A DNA stretch of 64,000 bases, from positions 85,121 through 149,120 of the forward strand of contig CALVTO010000003.1 in the NCBI GenBank assembly GCA_944362705.1, in the 5' to 3' direction. Positions within the stretch are counted from its first letter, which is position 1. Each line of letters opens with the position of its first letter. Source of the stretch: an uncultured Clostridia bacterium (lineage in GTDB: Bacteria; Bacillota; Clostridia; Christensenellales; UBA1242). Shown here piece by piece: positions 1 through 8,515 of this stretch. A model generated the notes under the pieces. That model was not told where the DNA came from. It did not search any database and was given only the letters and a program-made list of their open reading frames with translations. Made by a program: the position numbers and the translations under genes.

Positions 1-801
1 CATGTACATCGTTTTATACAAGGTAGTTACGCATCTATCATAAATTTGTTGCACTTCTTTTAAAAAGCTTTCAACCTTTTTTAAATTTGTTTGCCGAACT
101 TCTGCGTCTTTACTAGAATTTATCATTTTTAATTGATTACGTACAAATTCTAAGTTCCTTGCGCGAAAAATAAATTGTAAACAATAAATAAGTTTTGGGT
201 AATAATAACTGGTTGATACCACACTTCCGTCAGCCAATCTTTTTTCATACCAAACTTTACGGCTCGATTGAAACAATTCTTTAGTAAATATTTTATATGT
301 GTCTTCAGCCTCATTATGAAATGGAATGACGCTTTCTAAATCCGACGCAACGTCTTTTAATTGTTCTTGTTGCCAATATGCAAAATCTTGCTGATCGTTT
401 TGTACATTTGCAGGCGCAAATACATCACCCGGAATAAAAATACCCCTGCTAATATCTACAAATCTATGTATAGGTTTTTTTTCACCAGAATGTAATAATA
501 AAGAAGAAATATTTTCTGGCAATTCATAAATATCTTTCGATTTTGTTTTTACTTTAAACGCCGTTTCTGAGGTTGTTTGATAAAAAGCCAAATGAGAATA
601 TAGCTTTGGAATATACACTACAAACCAGTATCTTAAATGATTGGTTGTTTCTTTTCTTTGTTGCACGGCTTGTGGCGACATAAACCCACACTCCATGAGT
701 TTTTCAATATAATCTTCTACTTCTATTTGTTCAATCGTACAATTTTTTAGTAAATTGTTTACTTTTTTAGATAAAATTTTTTTTGAGTTTGCTTTTGCCA
801 T
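1..801 (-). CDS. Hypothetical protein, 3' part cut by window edge
   Basis: An open frame of 267 codons runs from an ATG at 801 to the left edge of the window without a stop, so the C-terminus is missing. The start is chosen because GGTGAGG lies just upstream of the ATG. The visible protein begins MAKANSKKILSKKVNN and is soluble, charged and probably mostly helical, with no signal peptide or membrane segment. I recognise no family. It is divergent from the nucleoside hydrolase gene, and the shared upstream region holds overlapping AT-rich palindromes. Codon use resembles the neighbours. The reading frame is well supported; the function is unknown. Confidence 0.7.
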   Translation of the reverse strand, partial: MAKANSKKILSKKVNNLLKNCTIEQIEVEDYIEKLMECGFMSPQAVQQRKETTNHLRYWFVVYIPKLYSHLAFYQTTSETAFKVKTKSKDIYELPENISSLLLHSGEKKPIHRFVDISRGIFIPGDVFAPANVQNDQQDFAYWQQEQLKDVASDLESVIPFHNEAEDTYKIFTKELFQSSRKVWYEKRLADGSVVSTSYYYPKLIYCLQFIFRARNLEFVRNQLKMINSSKDAEVRQTNLKKVESFLKEVQQIYDRCVTTLYKTMYM

Positions 802-811
802 ATTCCTCACC

Positions 812-838
812 TATACGCGTATATACATATATGTATAT
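812..838. promoter_or_regulatory. Overlapping palindromes in divergent promoter region
   Basis: TATACGCGTATA (812-823) and ATATACATATATGTATAT (821-838) are two perfect palindromes that overlap just upstream of the start at 801. They lie where the promoter of the leftward gene should be, so they may be an operator. AT-rich palindromes also arise by chance, so confidence is low. Confidence 0.3.
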
Positions 839-892
839 AGTAGCATAAAATAAAGTATGTTTCAAGACTAAATAAAAATTTTTGTACAATGT

Positions 893-921
893 TTGTAAAA
901 AAAATACAACTGTGTTACAAT
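893..921 (+). promoter_or_regulatory. Promoter of nucleoside hydrolase gene
   Basis: TTGTAA (893-898) and TACAAT (916-921) are separated by 17 bp and lie just upstream of the AAAGGAG ribosome binding site of the gene at 939. This is a plausible sigma-A promoter. Confidence 0.5.
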
Positions 922-938
922 AACAAAAGGAGTAAACT

Positions 939-1868
939 ATGAGAAAAAAACAGACCGAACAAGTTATTTTATGCGTAGACACCGGCATTGATGATGCTGT
1001 AGCTATGCTTATGGCCGTAAGTTACCCTCAAATACAAGTACAACTTATTTGTTGTGGGTACGGAAACACTTCCGCAGAAGTTACAACAAACAACACGCTA
1101 AAAATATTAGAATTTATTGGTAAAGGGAATATTCCTGTAGCCAAAGGTGTTAATGAAGGATTTCGAAAAACACGCAAGACCCTACACGTTCATGGTGCAA
1201 CAGGTTTAGGTGATTACGATTTTGAAGACCCAACCATTCAGGCTGAAGATAACGCAGTAGAATCTATGTATCAAAGGCTTGTACGTTGCAAAGAACCGTT
1301 AACCATTATTTCTACTGGCCCATTAACCAACGTTGCTATTTTATTTGAACAACACCCAGACATTGTTTCGAAAATTAAACGCGTTGTTTTTATGGGTGGT
1401 TCCGATGTGGAAAACGATGTAGAAGATCCTTACTTAGAATTTAATGAAAGCACCGACCCTGAAGCTGCCGAGTATGTATATACAGTTTGCGAAAAAGAAA
1501 ATATTCCACTACACCTAGTACCTTGTAATATGGGGCATACCGCGTATTTAGACTATTACGATGTATACAAAACCAAAACAATGAATTATGTTGGCGAAAT
1601 GTTGGAAATTATTTTCCGCTCTTACAAAGACAGAACCGTAAAAAACGGCATTGCCACACATGATGGTTGCGCCATTGCCTATGTTTTGCAACCGAAAATG
1701 TTTGAAACTAAACAGGGGTATGTAAAAATAAAATACTTTTCAAAATATGGTACAGGTGTATCGATTACAAATTTCCATAGCAAAACAAAAAATGCGACCA
1801 TTTGCACATCTATTAACACAAAAATGTTCAAAAACTTATATTTTAATACATTAAAAAAATTTAATTAA
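939..1868 (+). CDS. Inosine-uridine-preferring nucleoside hydrolase family protein
   Basis: The 309-residue protein matches the IunH/Rih family, which hydrolyses the N-glycosidic bond of ribonucleosides to give base and ribose in the cytoplasm. The N-terminal Ca-binding signature is visible as VDTGIDDAVAM (residues ~13-23). The mid-protein EFNESTDPEAA motif and the C-terminal THDGCAIAYVL stretch with its His-Asp pair are also present. Length is normal for the family. The start is supported by AAAGGAG 7 bp upstream of the ATG. The gene is monocistronic, with a promoter at 893-921 and a palindromic terminator right after the stop. Substrate preference cannot be read from the sequence. The family assignment is confident. 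Confidence 0.9.
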   Translation: MRKKQTEQVILCVDTGIDDAVAMLMAVSYPQIQVQLICCGYGNTSAEVTTNNTLKILEFIGKGNIPVAKGVNEGFRKTRKTLHVHGATGLGDYDFEDPTIQAEDNAVESMYQRLVRCKEPLTIISTGPLTNVAILFEQHPDIVSKIKRVVFMGGSDVENDVEDPYLEFNESTDPEAAEYVYTVCEKENIPLHLVPCNMGHTAYLDYYDVYKTKTMNYVGEMLEIIFRSYKDRTVKNGIATHDGCAIAYVLQPKMFETKQGYVKIKYFSKYGTGVSITNFHSKTKNATICTSINTKMFKNLYFNTLKKFN

Positions 1869-1878
1869 AACAAAAACC

Positions 1879-1919
1879 ATATGAAAAAACAAAAATTTTT
1901 GTTTTTTCATATTTTTTTT
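1879..1919 (+). terminator. Rho-independent terminator after nucleoside hydrolase
   Basis: A 34-bp perfect palindrome (1879-1912, half-site ATATGAAAAAACAAAAA) is followed by a T run. It is AT-rich but long, and correctly placed 10 bp after the stop codon. Confidence 0.7.
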
Positions 1920-1928
1920 GCAAAAAAC

Positions 1929-1957
1929 TTGCAATTTTTAACCTAGTGTGTGATATA
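1929..1957 (+). promoter_or_regulatory. Promoter of diadenylate-cyclase-like gene
   Basis: TTGCAA (1929-1934) and GATATA (1952-1957) are spaced by 17 bp. Transcription would start near 1964, only ~8 nt before the first ATG (1972), so the mRNA is almost leaderless unless the ATG at 1987 is used. Confidence 0.45.
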
Positions 1958-1971
1958 TTGAATATAGAAGA

Positions 1972-3336
1972 ATGTTGGGTGATGGTATGCGCAAGGAACA
2001 ATTTATTGAATTCGTAGAAAACAATATACTTTCCCTATTCACGGGCTCCGAAATAGCTGGTGAAGAACCTAGCACGCCACGCGATTCCATCATTGCGCAA
2101 GGTTTAGGTGGTAGCGTTTTAATTAAATGCAAAAAAACTGATGACTACCGTTTAAGCATAAAACGTATTCAACCTTTTAAAGCTTTTGAAATTTCGCTTA
2201 TAAAAAACATACTTGAAGAATTAACGCATATACAAAAATTTGGTTTGCACACCGACTACGCAGAACGGTTCCAAAGTTATGCGATTGAAAAAGCTATATG
2301 TAAAGCCATTGCTTACAACAACGTACAAACCCTGTACGAACTTATTCATGAATTAACCATTTGGGGCGACCGTACATACGAAGGTAAAAATATTACCTTT
2401 GGCTTTATTATTACAACAAAAAAAGCCTCGAAAAACACAAACCATAATTTACATATTAAACATATGTTGGCTGAAGATTTTTCCGCACTACTTTCTAACG
2501 GGAAAGACACGTGCTTAACTCTTTCGGCCGATGGCTACCTTACCGACTATACCCCACTACCTCAAATTAAAGACCCTAATTTATTTGCGCCTATTAAATA
2601 TTTAAAAATAGCAAATTTATGCACGGGGAATAAAATTGGCGTTGTTTTAAGAGAAAATGGTGATATATTACTATTTAAAAATAAAACATTACTTTTTGCG
2701 CGTAACAGCGGTTTTTGGTCTTGCTATTCGCATGAGGAAATTATAGACCGCTTAGGCGATACACGTAACCACGAAGATGTAGACGAAATAAGAAAAGCCA
2801 TTTATTTAACCGCACTAGATACAGCTTTTGAACGTTGCGGTGGCTGTATTGTACACTTAAACAAAGATGAATCGTTTAATGTGCTCAGGCACATAGACGC
2901 CAAAGATATTTTGCTTGAACCCTATTACAATAAAAAAGTGGAAGATATGTTAAGCCAATCGTTTTTCTTCGAACTTACAGATCAAGCCAAAGAAAATTAC
3001 GATTATAAAAACTTTTTACAACAAGAACAGTGCACAAAAACAGCAGCTTTGCAAAGCGTTATTAAGGGCAAAAAATTTAACGAACTAAACCGTAAATTGC
3101 GCCAAGAACTTTTAAGCATAGATGGCGCCACCATTATTAATAACGATGGAACCATTTTAGCCGTAGGCGCCATTATTAAAATAGAAGCAGGCAGTTCGGG
3201 CGGTGGCCGTTTAGCCGCAACCAAAACACTTGCTAAATACGGTGTTGCCATTAAAATATCCGCCGATGGCTCTATACAAGGGTTTAAAATGGACCGCAGT
3301 AAATTACGCGCCCGACCAATTTTTGCTATTGGCTAA
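1972..3336 (+). CDS. DisA_N/DAC-like (diadenylate cyclase fold) protein with N-terminal sensor-like region
   Basis: This 454-residue protein carries a DAC-like domain at its C-terminus (about residues 280-440). The recognisable signature is IDGATIINNDGTILAVGAII, followed by AGSSGGGRLAA and YGVAIKISADGSI. In active c-di-AMP synthases the corresponding motifs are DGA and RHR; here DGA is kept but RHR is replaced by GGGR. The first ~280 residues are not a known CdaA or DisA arrangement: there are no TM helices and no helix-hairpin-helix DNA-binding tail. They resemble the sensor-type N-termini described for accessory DAC proteins. The start is ambiguous between ATG 1972 and ATG 1987, and neither has a strong ribosome binding site. 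It could be an accessory nucleotide cyclase or an inactive nucleotide-binding homologue. Domain call fairly confident, activity not. Confidence 0.65.
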   Translation: MLGDGMRKEQFIEFVENNILSLFTGSEIAGEEPSTPRDSIIAQGLGGSVLIKCKKTDDYRLSIKRIQPFKAFEISLIKNILEELTHIQKFGLHTDYAERFQSYAIEKAICKAIAYNNVQTLYELIHELTIWGDRTYEGKNITFGFIITTKKASKNTNHNLHIKHMLAEDFSALLSNGKDTCLTLSADGYLTDYTPLPQIKDPNLFAPIKYLKIANLCTGNKIGVVLRENGDILLFKNKTLLFARNSGFWSCYSHEEIIDRLGDTRNHEDVDEIRKAIYLTALDTAFERCGGCIVHLNKDESFNVLRHIDAKDILLEPYYNKKVEDMLSQSFFFELTDQAKENYDYKNFLQQEQCTKTAALQSVIKGKKFNELNRKLRQELLSIDGATIINNDGTILAVGAIIKIEAGSSGGGRLAATKTLAKYGVAIKISADGSIQGFKMDRSKLRARPIFAIG

Positions 3337-3370
3337 CATTATAAACACATGTTACTTTTTTAATAAAAAA

Positions 3371-3396
3371 ACCTTACACAATGTAAGGTCTTTTTT
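3371..3396. terminator. Bidirectional terminator between DAC-like gene and tRNA-Arg
   Basis: ACCTTACA (3371-3378) pairs with TGTAAGGT (3382-3389) across a 3-nt loop. It is flanked by A and T runs on both sides, so it can end the rightward DAC-like transcript and the leftward tRNA-Arg transcript. Confidence 0.8.
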
Positions 3397-3474
3397 GGTG
3401 TTCCAGAGAGGATTCGAACCTCCGACAAACCCACCTTAGGAGGGTGGTGCTCTATCCAGCTGAGCTACTGGAAC
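3396..3474 (-). tRNA. tRNA-Arg (anticodon CCU)
   Basis: Read on the minus strand, the sequence folds as a full cloverleaf. The acceptor GTTCCAG pairs with CTGGAAC, the D-arm is present, the anticodon stem CCACC/GGTGG holds loop CTCCTAA, and the T-arm has GTTCGAAT. The anticodon CCT reads AGG (Arg). The 3' CCA is encoded (3396-3398). A promoter (TTTTCA, 16 bp, TATACT) lies just upstream, and the bidirectional hairpin lies just downstream. Confidence 0.95.
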
Positions 3475-3482
3475 ATGGTGCG

Positions 3483-3554
3483 TATGTTGTTACAAACTTA
3501 GTATAGCACACTTTTTAAAAATGAAAAGTAGTTTACATAATTTGTAACAACATA
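3483..3554. repeat. 14-bp inverted repeat flanking the tRNA-Arg promoter
   Basis: TATGTTGTTACAAA (3483-3496) and its exact reverse complement (3541-3554) bracket the tRNA-Arg promoter, directly downstream of the polysaccharide operon. A read-through transcript of the operon would fold it into a long hairpin. It could be a terminator-like structure, an operator pair or a remnant of a small element. Confidence 0.6.
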
Positions 3555-3567
3555 CATTTAAGTTTTT

Positions 3568-5292
3568 TTATTTATGTTGCGTTTTTGTTTTTTTAGTCGT
3601 TTCGGTTTGTTGGGCTACATTATTTGCTGGAATTTGCGTTGTTTCTTTAGGTGAAACTTGACTATCGTTTTGTTGTTCGTCAAGTTCCGTTTGCATAATT
3701 CCTTGCTCTTGCGTTAGTGACTCAGTGCATATATTCGCAGTAGCAACCACAGGATCGGGTTGTTTAGGTTTACGTTGTAACACCTGTTTTGCTAACCCAA
3801 TAACGCCTTTAAATTCACTTGTTTTAAAATAACAAAGCAAGAAAATCAAATTTGGCACCACCAAGCAAATGCCACATTTTAGCACAAACCAACCAATTCC
3901 GGCAAACGGCAACAAACTGCACAACCAGTACGTAAGCGCACCTGCGCCCACAGTTACAACTGTGTAAAATGCAAATTTACCAAAATAACGCAAAACTGAC
4001 TTTTTAAAGTAATATTTATAAAGCACAAATGGTTCTACCCATAACGGCGCTACAATTGTGCTGATAATGGTTCCTAAAATAATACCATTTAACCCCATAA
4101 ATTTTGCAAGTACAATAGATGCTACTAAGTTAATACCAGCTTCAGCAATTGGTTTCCACCTGTCTTGCCACATAAGCCCTGCACAATCTCGAAACATAAG
4201 CGTATTTGTACGCATTTTGCTTAAATAGAAACTGATAACAATTAACAATACAGAAAGGTTTGGTAAAAGGTATTCCATGTTCCCTGTCCAAATATACATA
4301 AACGGTTGAAACAAACATATTAAACATACAGAACAAAACCCAACTATCCAAGAAAAAGCAAAATTGCTTTTTAAATAAAAACCATATACTTCGTTGTTTG
4401 TTTTTGTTTGCATATAATTGCCTACACTCGCCTGTAAGGAATTTACTAACAAAGAAATAAATGAAATTAAAGAAGTAGTTACTAATATATAATTTGAATA
4501 ATACCCTAATACAATATAAGAAACCAAAGCAGAAATTAAAATATTGTCTGTAGAAAAAACTACAGCCCCACCAATTTTATGCATGCTCATAGCTGCCACA
4601 TTTTTGGTAATTTCTTTTTTTATACTAGGGTGTAAAGGTTCCGCTTTCCCGTTTATTTCAGGGTATAATTTGTTCGCAAACACTTGCACTAAAATACAAT
4701 CTATAAGCGTGCCTACTACCATAAGTATTACATATGCATAGAAATTTTTAAAAAGTAAAAGTGCTACAATTTGCAAGCCCGTACTAACAATAAGTGTCCC
4801 ACTTTTTACCTTATTTTCCACATCATTTCGTTGAAAAGCAAACAACAAAGAACGTTTATGTGCAGACAAATACCCCACTAACGTGTTAGCTAAAAACAAC
4901 AAATACACAATGTAAATGTTAATATCTAGCCCTGTGGTATCGCCTTTTATCAAGTGTGGCAGAAACGGTGTAATGGCGGCGCCTAACACACCAACAACCA
5001 AAGCAATAACAAAGTATAACTTTTTATAAAGATAGTTTAATGCTTTAACTTGCTCCATATTCCCTTCGGCAATTGGTTTATACATACTAAATACAATAGC
5101 ACTACCTATACCAAGTTCTGCCAAGTTTAATAGATTGAATATATTCGTAAACAAACCATTTACACCTAAATACTTAGCACCAAGCGTATAAATTAAAACG
5201 GTACGTAAAACGAATTGCAATACTAACTGTATTGCAAATTTAATTATACTAAATATTGTATTCCGTTTTACGTTTTCTGTTCTTGTCATCAT
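3568..5292 (-). CDS. Polysaccharide flippase (Wzx/PST family)
   Basis: This 574-residue polytopic membrane protein begins with the typical PST/MOP-superfamily N-terminus (NTIFSIIKFAIQLVLQFVLR, then YLGVNGLF). It has about 12-14 hydrophobic segments up to residue ~495. It would flip lipid-linked repeat units across the membrane for the exopolysaccharide made by the upstream genes. The last ~75 residues are a hydrophilic Gln/Thr/Lys-rich tail unusual for flippases. It is the last gene of the polysaccharide operon. Its ATG overlaps the stop of the preceding broken glycosyltransferase (ATGA), and I see no Shine-Dalgarno sequence, so translation probably depended on coupling to that gene. Function assignment by fold and context is good. 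Confidence 0.85.
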   Translation of the reverse strand: MMTRTENVKRNTIFSIIKFAIQLVLQFVLRTVLIYTLGAKYLGVNGLFTNIFNLLNLAELGIGSAIVFSMYKPIAEGNMEQVKALNYLYKKLYFVIALVVGVLGAAITPFLPHLIKGDTTGLDINIYIVYLLFLANTLVGYLSAHKRSLLFAFQRNDVENKVKSGTLIVSTGLQIVALLLFKNFYAYVILMVVGTLIDCILVQVFANKLYPEINGKAEPLHPSIKKEITKNVAAMSMHKIGGAVVFSTDNILISALVSYIVLGYYSNYILVTTSLISFISLLVNSLQASVGNYMQTKTNNEVYGFYLKSNFAFSWIVGFCSVCLICLFQPFMYIWTGNMEYLLPNLSVLLIVISFYLSKMRTNTLMFRDCAGLMWQDRWKPIAEAGINLVASIVLAKFMGLNGIILGTIISTIVAPLWVEPFVLYKYYFKKSVLRYFGKFAFYTVVTVGAGALTYWLCSLLPFAGIGWFVLKCGICLVVPNLIFLLCYFKTSEFKGVIGLAKQVLQRKPKQPDPVVATANICTESLTQEQGIMQTELDEQQNDSQVSPKETTQIPANNVAQQTETTKKTKTQHK

Positions 5293-6345
5293 TTAAAATC
5301 TACTAAATTTGGATTTTTATCTAATATAGATTCATATTGTTCCTTTATACCATACCGACATTCTTTGTCGAGTTGTTTATATCTTTGATATTTATTAATC
5401 CTGGATTCTTCATCTGCCTAACCATAATTTTTTAGACAAATATCCGAATTTATATGTTGCAATCTCCAAATATTTTTAGAAAATCTTCCACAATATTGCT
5501 TTAATTTTTGTAAAACCTTTCCCCATGTATATAAACATCGTTTCCATCTCGAAGATTTAAAACCTTGAAACATTTCAAAAGAAAAACCGTTTTTAATAAA
5601 ATCATTTGCGCCAACTAAATATTCTTTTCTATCAATATGATAAGCCGGATACACCGTATCTATATATAAATCTAAATTTAATGCTTTTGCACGAATGCAA
5701 AAATGCCTATCTTCTCCCCAAAACGAAACGTTATCTAATAAAGAAAATGAAACTCCTTGTGCTAGTGCATGGCAACTTATTAAAGTACACGCTCCGAGAC
5801 CTCCCACGGAATATATACCTGAAATTTGTAAATTTTCTACAAAATCTTTATTTTTTTGTTTTATTTCCTGTTTGGTATAAAATTCTCCCCATTCTTTTTT
5901 ATAAAAAAGATTTTCATCTTGTAACCAAACTTGCGGCATTGGTGCTCCCCAAGGAACCCATTTTGTCCAAAAAATATTAGATACAATATTTTTTTTCTAC
6001 TAACAAAATGCAATAAAGTTTTAGGATGTAAAACAATGTTTGAATCAATAAAAAATGCATAATCAAATTTATTTATCAAAGCATAATCTAACATATCATT
6101 TTTAAACGTTGTAATTTTTTTAATTAAATCATTTTTCCATACATGTGTATTTTTATTACATTCATACTACTTGTTGAAGAATAAGTATAATCAGTATTAT
6201 ATTTTAATACCACATTTGAATTCTTTTGTTTAAATAAAGATAGAGGTTCCTTAGATTTTTCATCCACATTTCACTGCCTACTTCTTTTGATATAACAATA
6301 TAAAGCAGTCAATAAATATGACTTTTTTATTAAATAGAACTATAA
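5289..6345 (-). pseudogene. Degraded glycosyltransferase pseudogene
   Basis: Several frames of one ancestral glycosyltransferase can be pieced together from 6345 down to 5289. One piece reads KNDMLDYALINKFDYAFFID at about 6110-6030. After a frame change at an 8-nt homopolymer (5989-5996) come IFWTKWVPWGAPMPQVW and then a ~173-codon open stretch with VGGLGACTLISCHALAQG and FWGEDRHFCIRAKAL. A further frame change near 5417 leads to the last 40 codons, ending LDKNPNLVDFK, with the stop overlapping the flippase start. At least one more break lies near 6165 and others near 6265-6290. The Asp-rich FFIDSNIVLHP patch resembles the metal-binding region of nucleotide-sugar glycosyltransferases. Indels in homopolymers could also be sequencing errors, but several independent breaks argue for real decay. 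Confidence 0.8.
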
Positions 6346-6350
6346 AGATA

Positions 6351-7331
6351 TTAATACAACAATTTTAATATTTTTTTTCTATCTTTATAAATTAAATAAT
6401 TAGATATTTTTGTTTTTAATGACTTTGTTTGTTTATTAAAAACCTGCAAATTTTCTTTAGAATTAAATTTAGAGATAACATCATCTTTATGTAAAAATCT
6501 TAACCCTTCACCGTTTAATTTAATAGCTTCAATATATAATGCTTTATAAATATAAAATTTAAATTTTTTTAAACTTTCCGGATCGATTTTATCGCAAATT
6601 TTTCCAACAATATTTTTATAAACCACTATTTTTTTTTTGAAGTTGTCTAAATTGACACGATGAAGAGCACTATCCTCATGTTGAAAATAATTATACAAAT
6701 ACTCGTTTACTACTGCAATTTTAAAGTTTGGTTGAATATAGTTAATATTAAATAATAAGTCCTCGCAATAATGTCCCTCAAACTTAATTTTTTTGACATA
6801 ATTTCGTTTATATAAACCTCTCCAAACACAACTCATAATATTGTCAGTTTGTATAATATTTTTTTTATATTTAAAGTTGAAATTTATGTAGTTACTTAAT
6901 AGAACTTTTCCAGTGCAATTTATTAAATTTTTTTCATCACAACAAATAACCTTATTCTGATAAACTTTTTTATATTTACACAAAGCCAAATCAGCATTTT
7001 GCTTTTCAATAGCATCCACAAGTTTTTCAATCATTGACGATTCTAAATAATCATCGCTATCAACAAAAGCCAAATAATCGCCACGGGAAACATTTATACC
7101 GACATTTCTTGCAACATCTACACCTTCGTTATCTTGGTTAAATACTTTCACTCTTTTATCTATTTTAGCAAAACCCATACATAAATTTAAACTATTATCC
7201 ACACTTCCGTCATTAATTAGAATTATTTCAATGTTTTTATATGTTTGATTAAGAATGCTAAAAATACACTTATTTAGATATCTATCAGCATTGTATACAG
7301 GTACAATAACCGAAATTAACGCGTTTTCCAT
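6351..7331 (-). CDS. Family 2 glycosyltransferase
   Basis: A 326-residue GT-A fold enzyme that should add one sugar of the exopolysaccharide repeat unit at the inner membrane face. The N-terminal ISVIVPVYNADRYLNKC, the QTYKNIEIILINDGSVDNS stretch and the metal-binding FVDSDDY are textbook GT2. CEDLLFN later in the protein corresponds to the ED acceptor-side motif. I place the start at ATG 7331 because GGGAGTG lies 4 nt upstream; a TTG 12 bases further up would extend it by four residues. It lies 13 bp downstream of the preceding GT4 gene in the same operon. The C-terminal 130 residues are Lys/Asn-rich. The sugar is unknown. Confidence 0.88.
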   Translation of the reverse strand: MENALISVIVPVYNADRYLNKCIFSILNQTYKNIEIILINDGSVDNSLNLCMGFAKIDKRVKVFNQDNEGVDVARNVGINVSRGDYLAFVDSDDYLESSMIEKLVDAIEKQNADLALCKYKKVYQNKVICCDEKNLINCTGKVLLSNYINFNFKYKKNIIQTDNIMSCVWRGLYKRNYVKKIKFEGHYCEDLLFNINYIQPNFKIAVVNEYLYNYFQHEDSALHRVNLDNFKKKIVVYKNIVGKICDKIDPESLKKFKFYIYKALYIEAIKLNGEGLRFLHKDDVISKFNSKENLQVFNKQTKSLKTKISNYLIYKDRKKILKLLY

Positions 7332-7344
7332 ATTCACTCCCAAT

Positions 7345-8514
7345 TTAAAATGAATTTAACAACTTTTCAATTATCTTATAATTATTATAATTGTAATTTT
7401 CAAGCAATTTCTTTTTTTCTTTTATAAGTTCCTTATTTGAAAGCACGTGTTTTAACATTTCATATATTGCTTTTTCATTATTTTCACAAATAAACCCATA
7501 ATTTTGAATCATTTCTTGTGAAGAAATAATGTTACTAGTAAAAATAGGGGTTCCCAACAACATAGACTCATTATAAACCATTGGCGCAGCTTCATAATAA
7601 GAAACTAGTACAAATAAATCCGCTGCTTTAAAGTATGGATATGGATTTTTTTGTTCTCCATATAATTTAACATATGTTGTCATATTATTTTCATTTAAAT
7701 AAGTTTCTATTTGATTTTTTAGAGAACCATTACCAACAATGTTTAAATTAAAATCAAAACCTTCGTTATGTAATGTTTTAATAATAGGCAAAAATCTTAA
7801 ATGTGCTTTTTCTTTTTCTAATCGTGAAACCATAAGTAAATTAAAAGCTTTTTCAAATCCAACCTTAAACTCACCTGACTTTTTTATAATAATATCATTT
7901 CTTTGCGTATTATATAAGTAATCACATAATGGTGCAAGTTCGGGACAAATCTTTGCAACTTGCAAAGAGCAGCTTTTTGAAACGCTAAGCAATTTATTAA
8001 ATTGCTTGAACTTTTTGATATTAGATTTTGATAATAGTTTTTCTTTTACAACATCACTATGCAAAATGCAAAATTTCTTTTTTGCTTTTACACCCCATAA
8101 GACAAATTCAACGCTGCCAGCAGCCATGCATCTATTGCCTTGCGTGTGCGCAAAAGAAATTGCACAATCATACTCTTGTTTTAATGTATTTTGCTTAGCA
8201 CCATATTTTAGAGGTAAATAATTTGTAAACACTTTAGAAAATCCCGCCACACAAAAACGCTTAAAAGTCTGCCATTTCCCAAATTTTTTTGTATCTTTTT
8301 GAGACGCCCCAAATAATTTTAATACACCTTTTGCCTCTATGACATTGACATAATTGGGTATATCGTTCATATAACAACCATCTTTTCTTAGTAAAAATAA
8401 ATCAATTTCATAATCATCTTTATATTTTTCTAAATAATATAATAAATTATTGAGAGATTTTGCTATTCCGCCTGCCCCCATTTGGTTTAGAACAAATAAA
8501 ATTTTCTTTTTCAT
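7345..8514 (-). CDS. Family 4 glycosyltransferase (GT-B)
   Basis: A 389-residue protein starting MKKKILFVLNQMGAGGIAKS, a typical GT4 N-terminal glycine-rich start. The C-terminal nucleotide-sugar domain includes LLMVSRLEKEKAHLRFLPII and GEQKNPYPYFKAADLFVLVS. The usual EX7E motif is present in altered form around YYEAAPMVYNESMLLGTPIF, where EAAPMVYNE supplies both glutamates. The start at 8514 is chosen because AAAGGG lies 6-11 nt upstream, and because an upstream extension would overlap the preceding gene. It follows the GT2 gene with a 1-nt gap, so the two are probably translationally coupled. It acts in the cytoplasm at the membrane on the exopolysaccharide intermediate. The donor sugar is unknown. 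Confidence 0.85.
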   Translation of the reverse strand: MKKKILFVLNQMGAGGIAKSLNNLLYYLEKYKDDYEIDLFLLRKDGCYMNDIPNYVNVIEAKGVLKLFGASQKDTKKFGKWQTFKRFCVAGFSKVFTNYLPLKYGAKQNTLKQEYDCAISFAHTQGNRCMAAGSVEFVLWGVKAKKKFCILHSDVVKEKLLSKSNIKKFKQFNKLLSVSKSCSLQVAKICPELAPLCDYLYNTQRNDIIIKKSGEFKVGFEKAFNLLMVSRLEKEKAHLRFLPIIKTLHNEGFDFNLNIVGNGSLKNQIETYLNENNMTTYVKLYGEQKNPYPYFKAADLFVLVSYYEAAPMVYNESMLLGTPIFTSNIISSQEMIQNYGFICENNEKAIYEMLKHVLSNKELIKEKKKLLENYNYNNYKIIEKLLNSF

Positions 8515-8515
8515 A

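Noticed and set aside
5606..5980. Plus-strand open frame of 124 codons over the broken glycosyltransferase
   Set aside because: It is the antisense of the well-supported (though decayed) glycosyltransferase sequence and lacks a ribosome binding site.
5280..6350. Programmed frameshifting instead of a pseudogene
   Set aside because: There are several breaks in different directions and places. Only one lies at a homopolymer, and no slippery site plus structure is seen.
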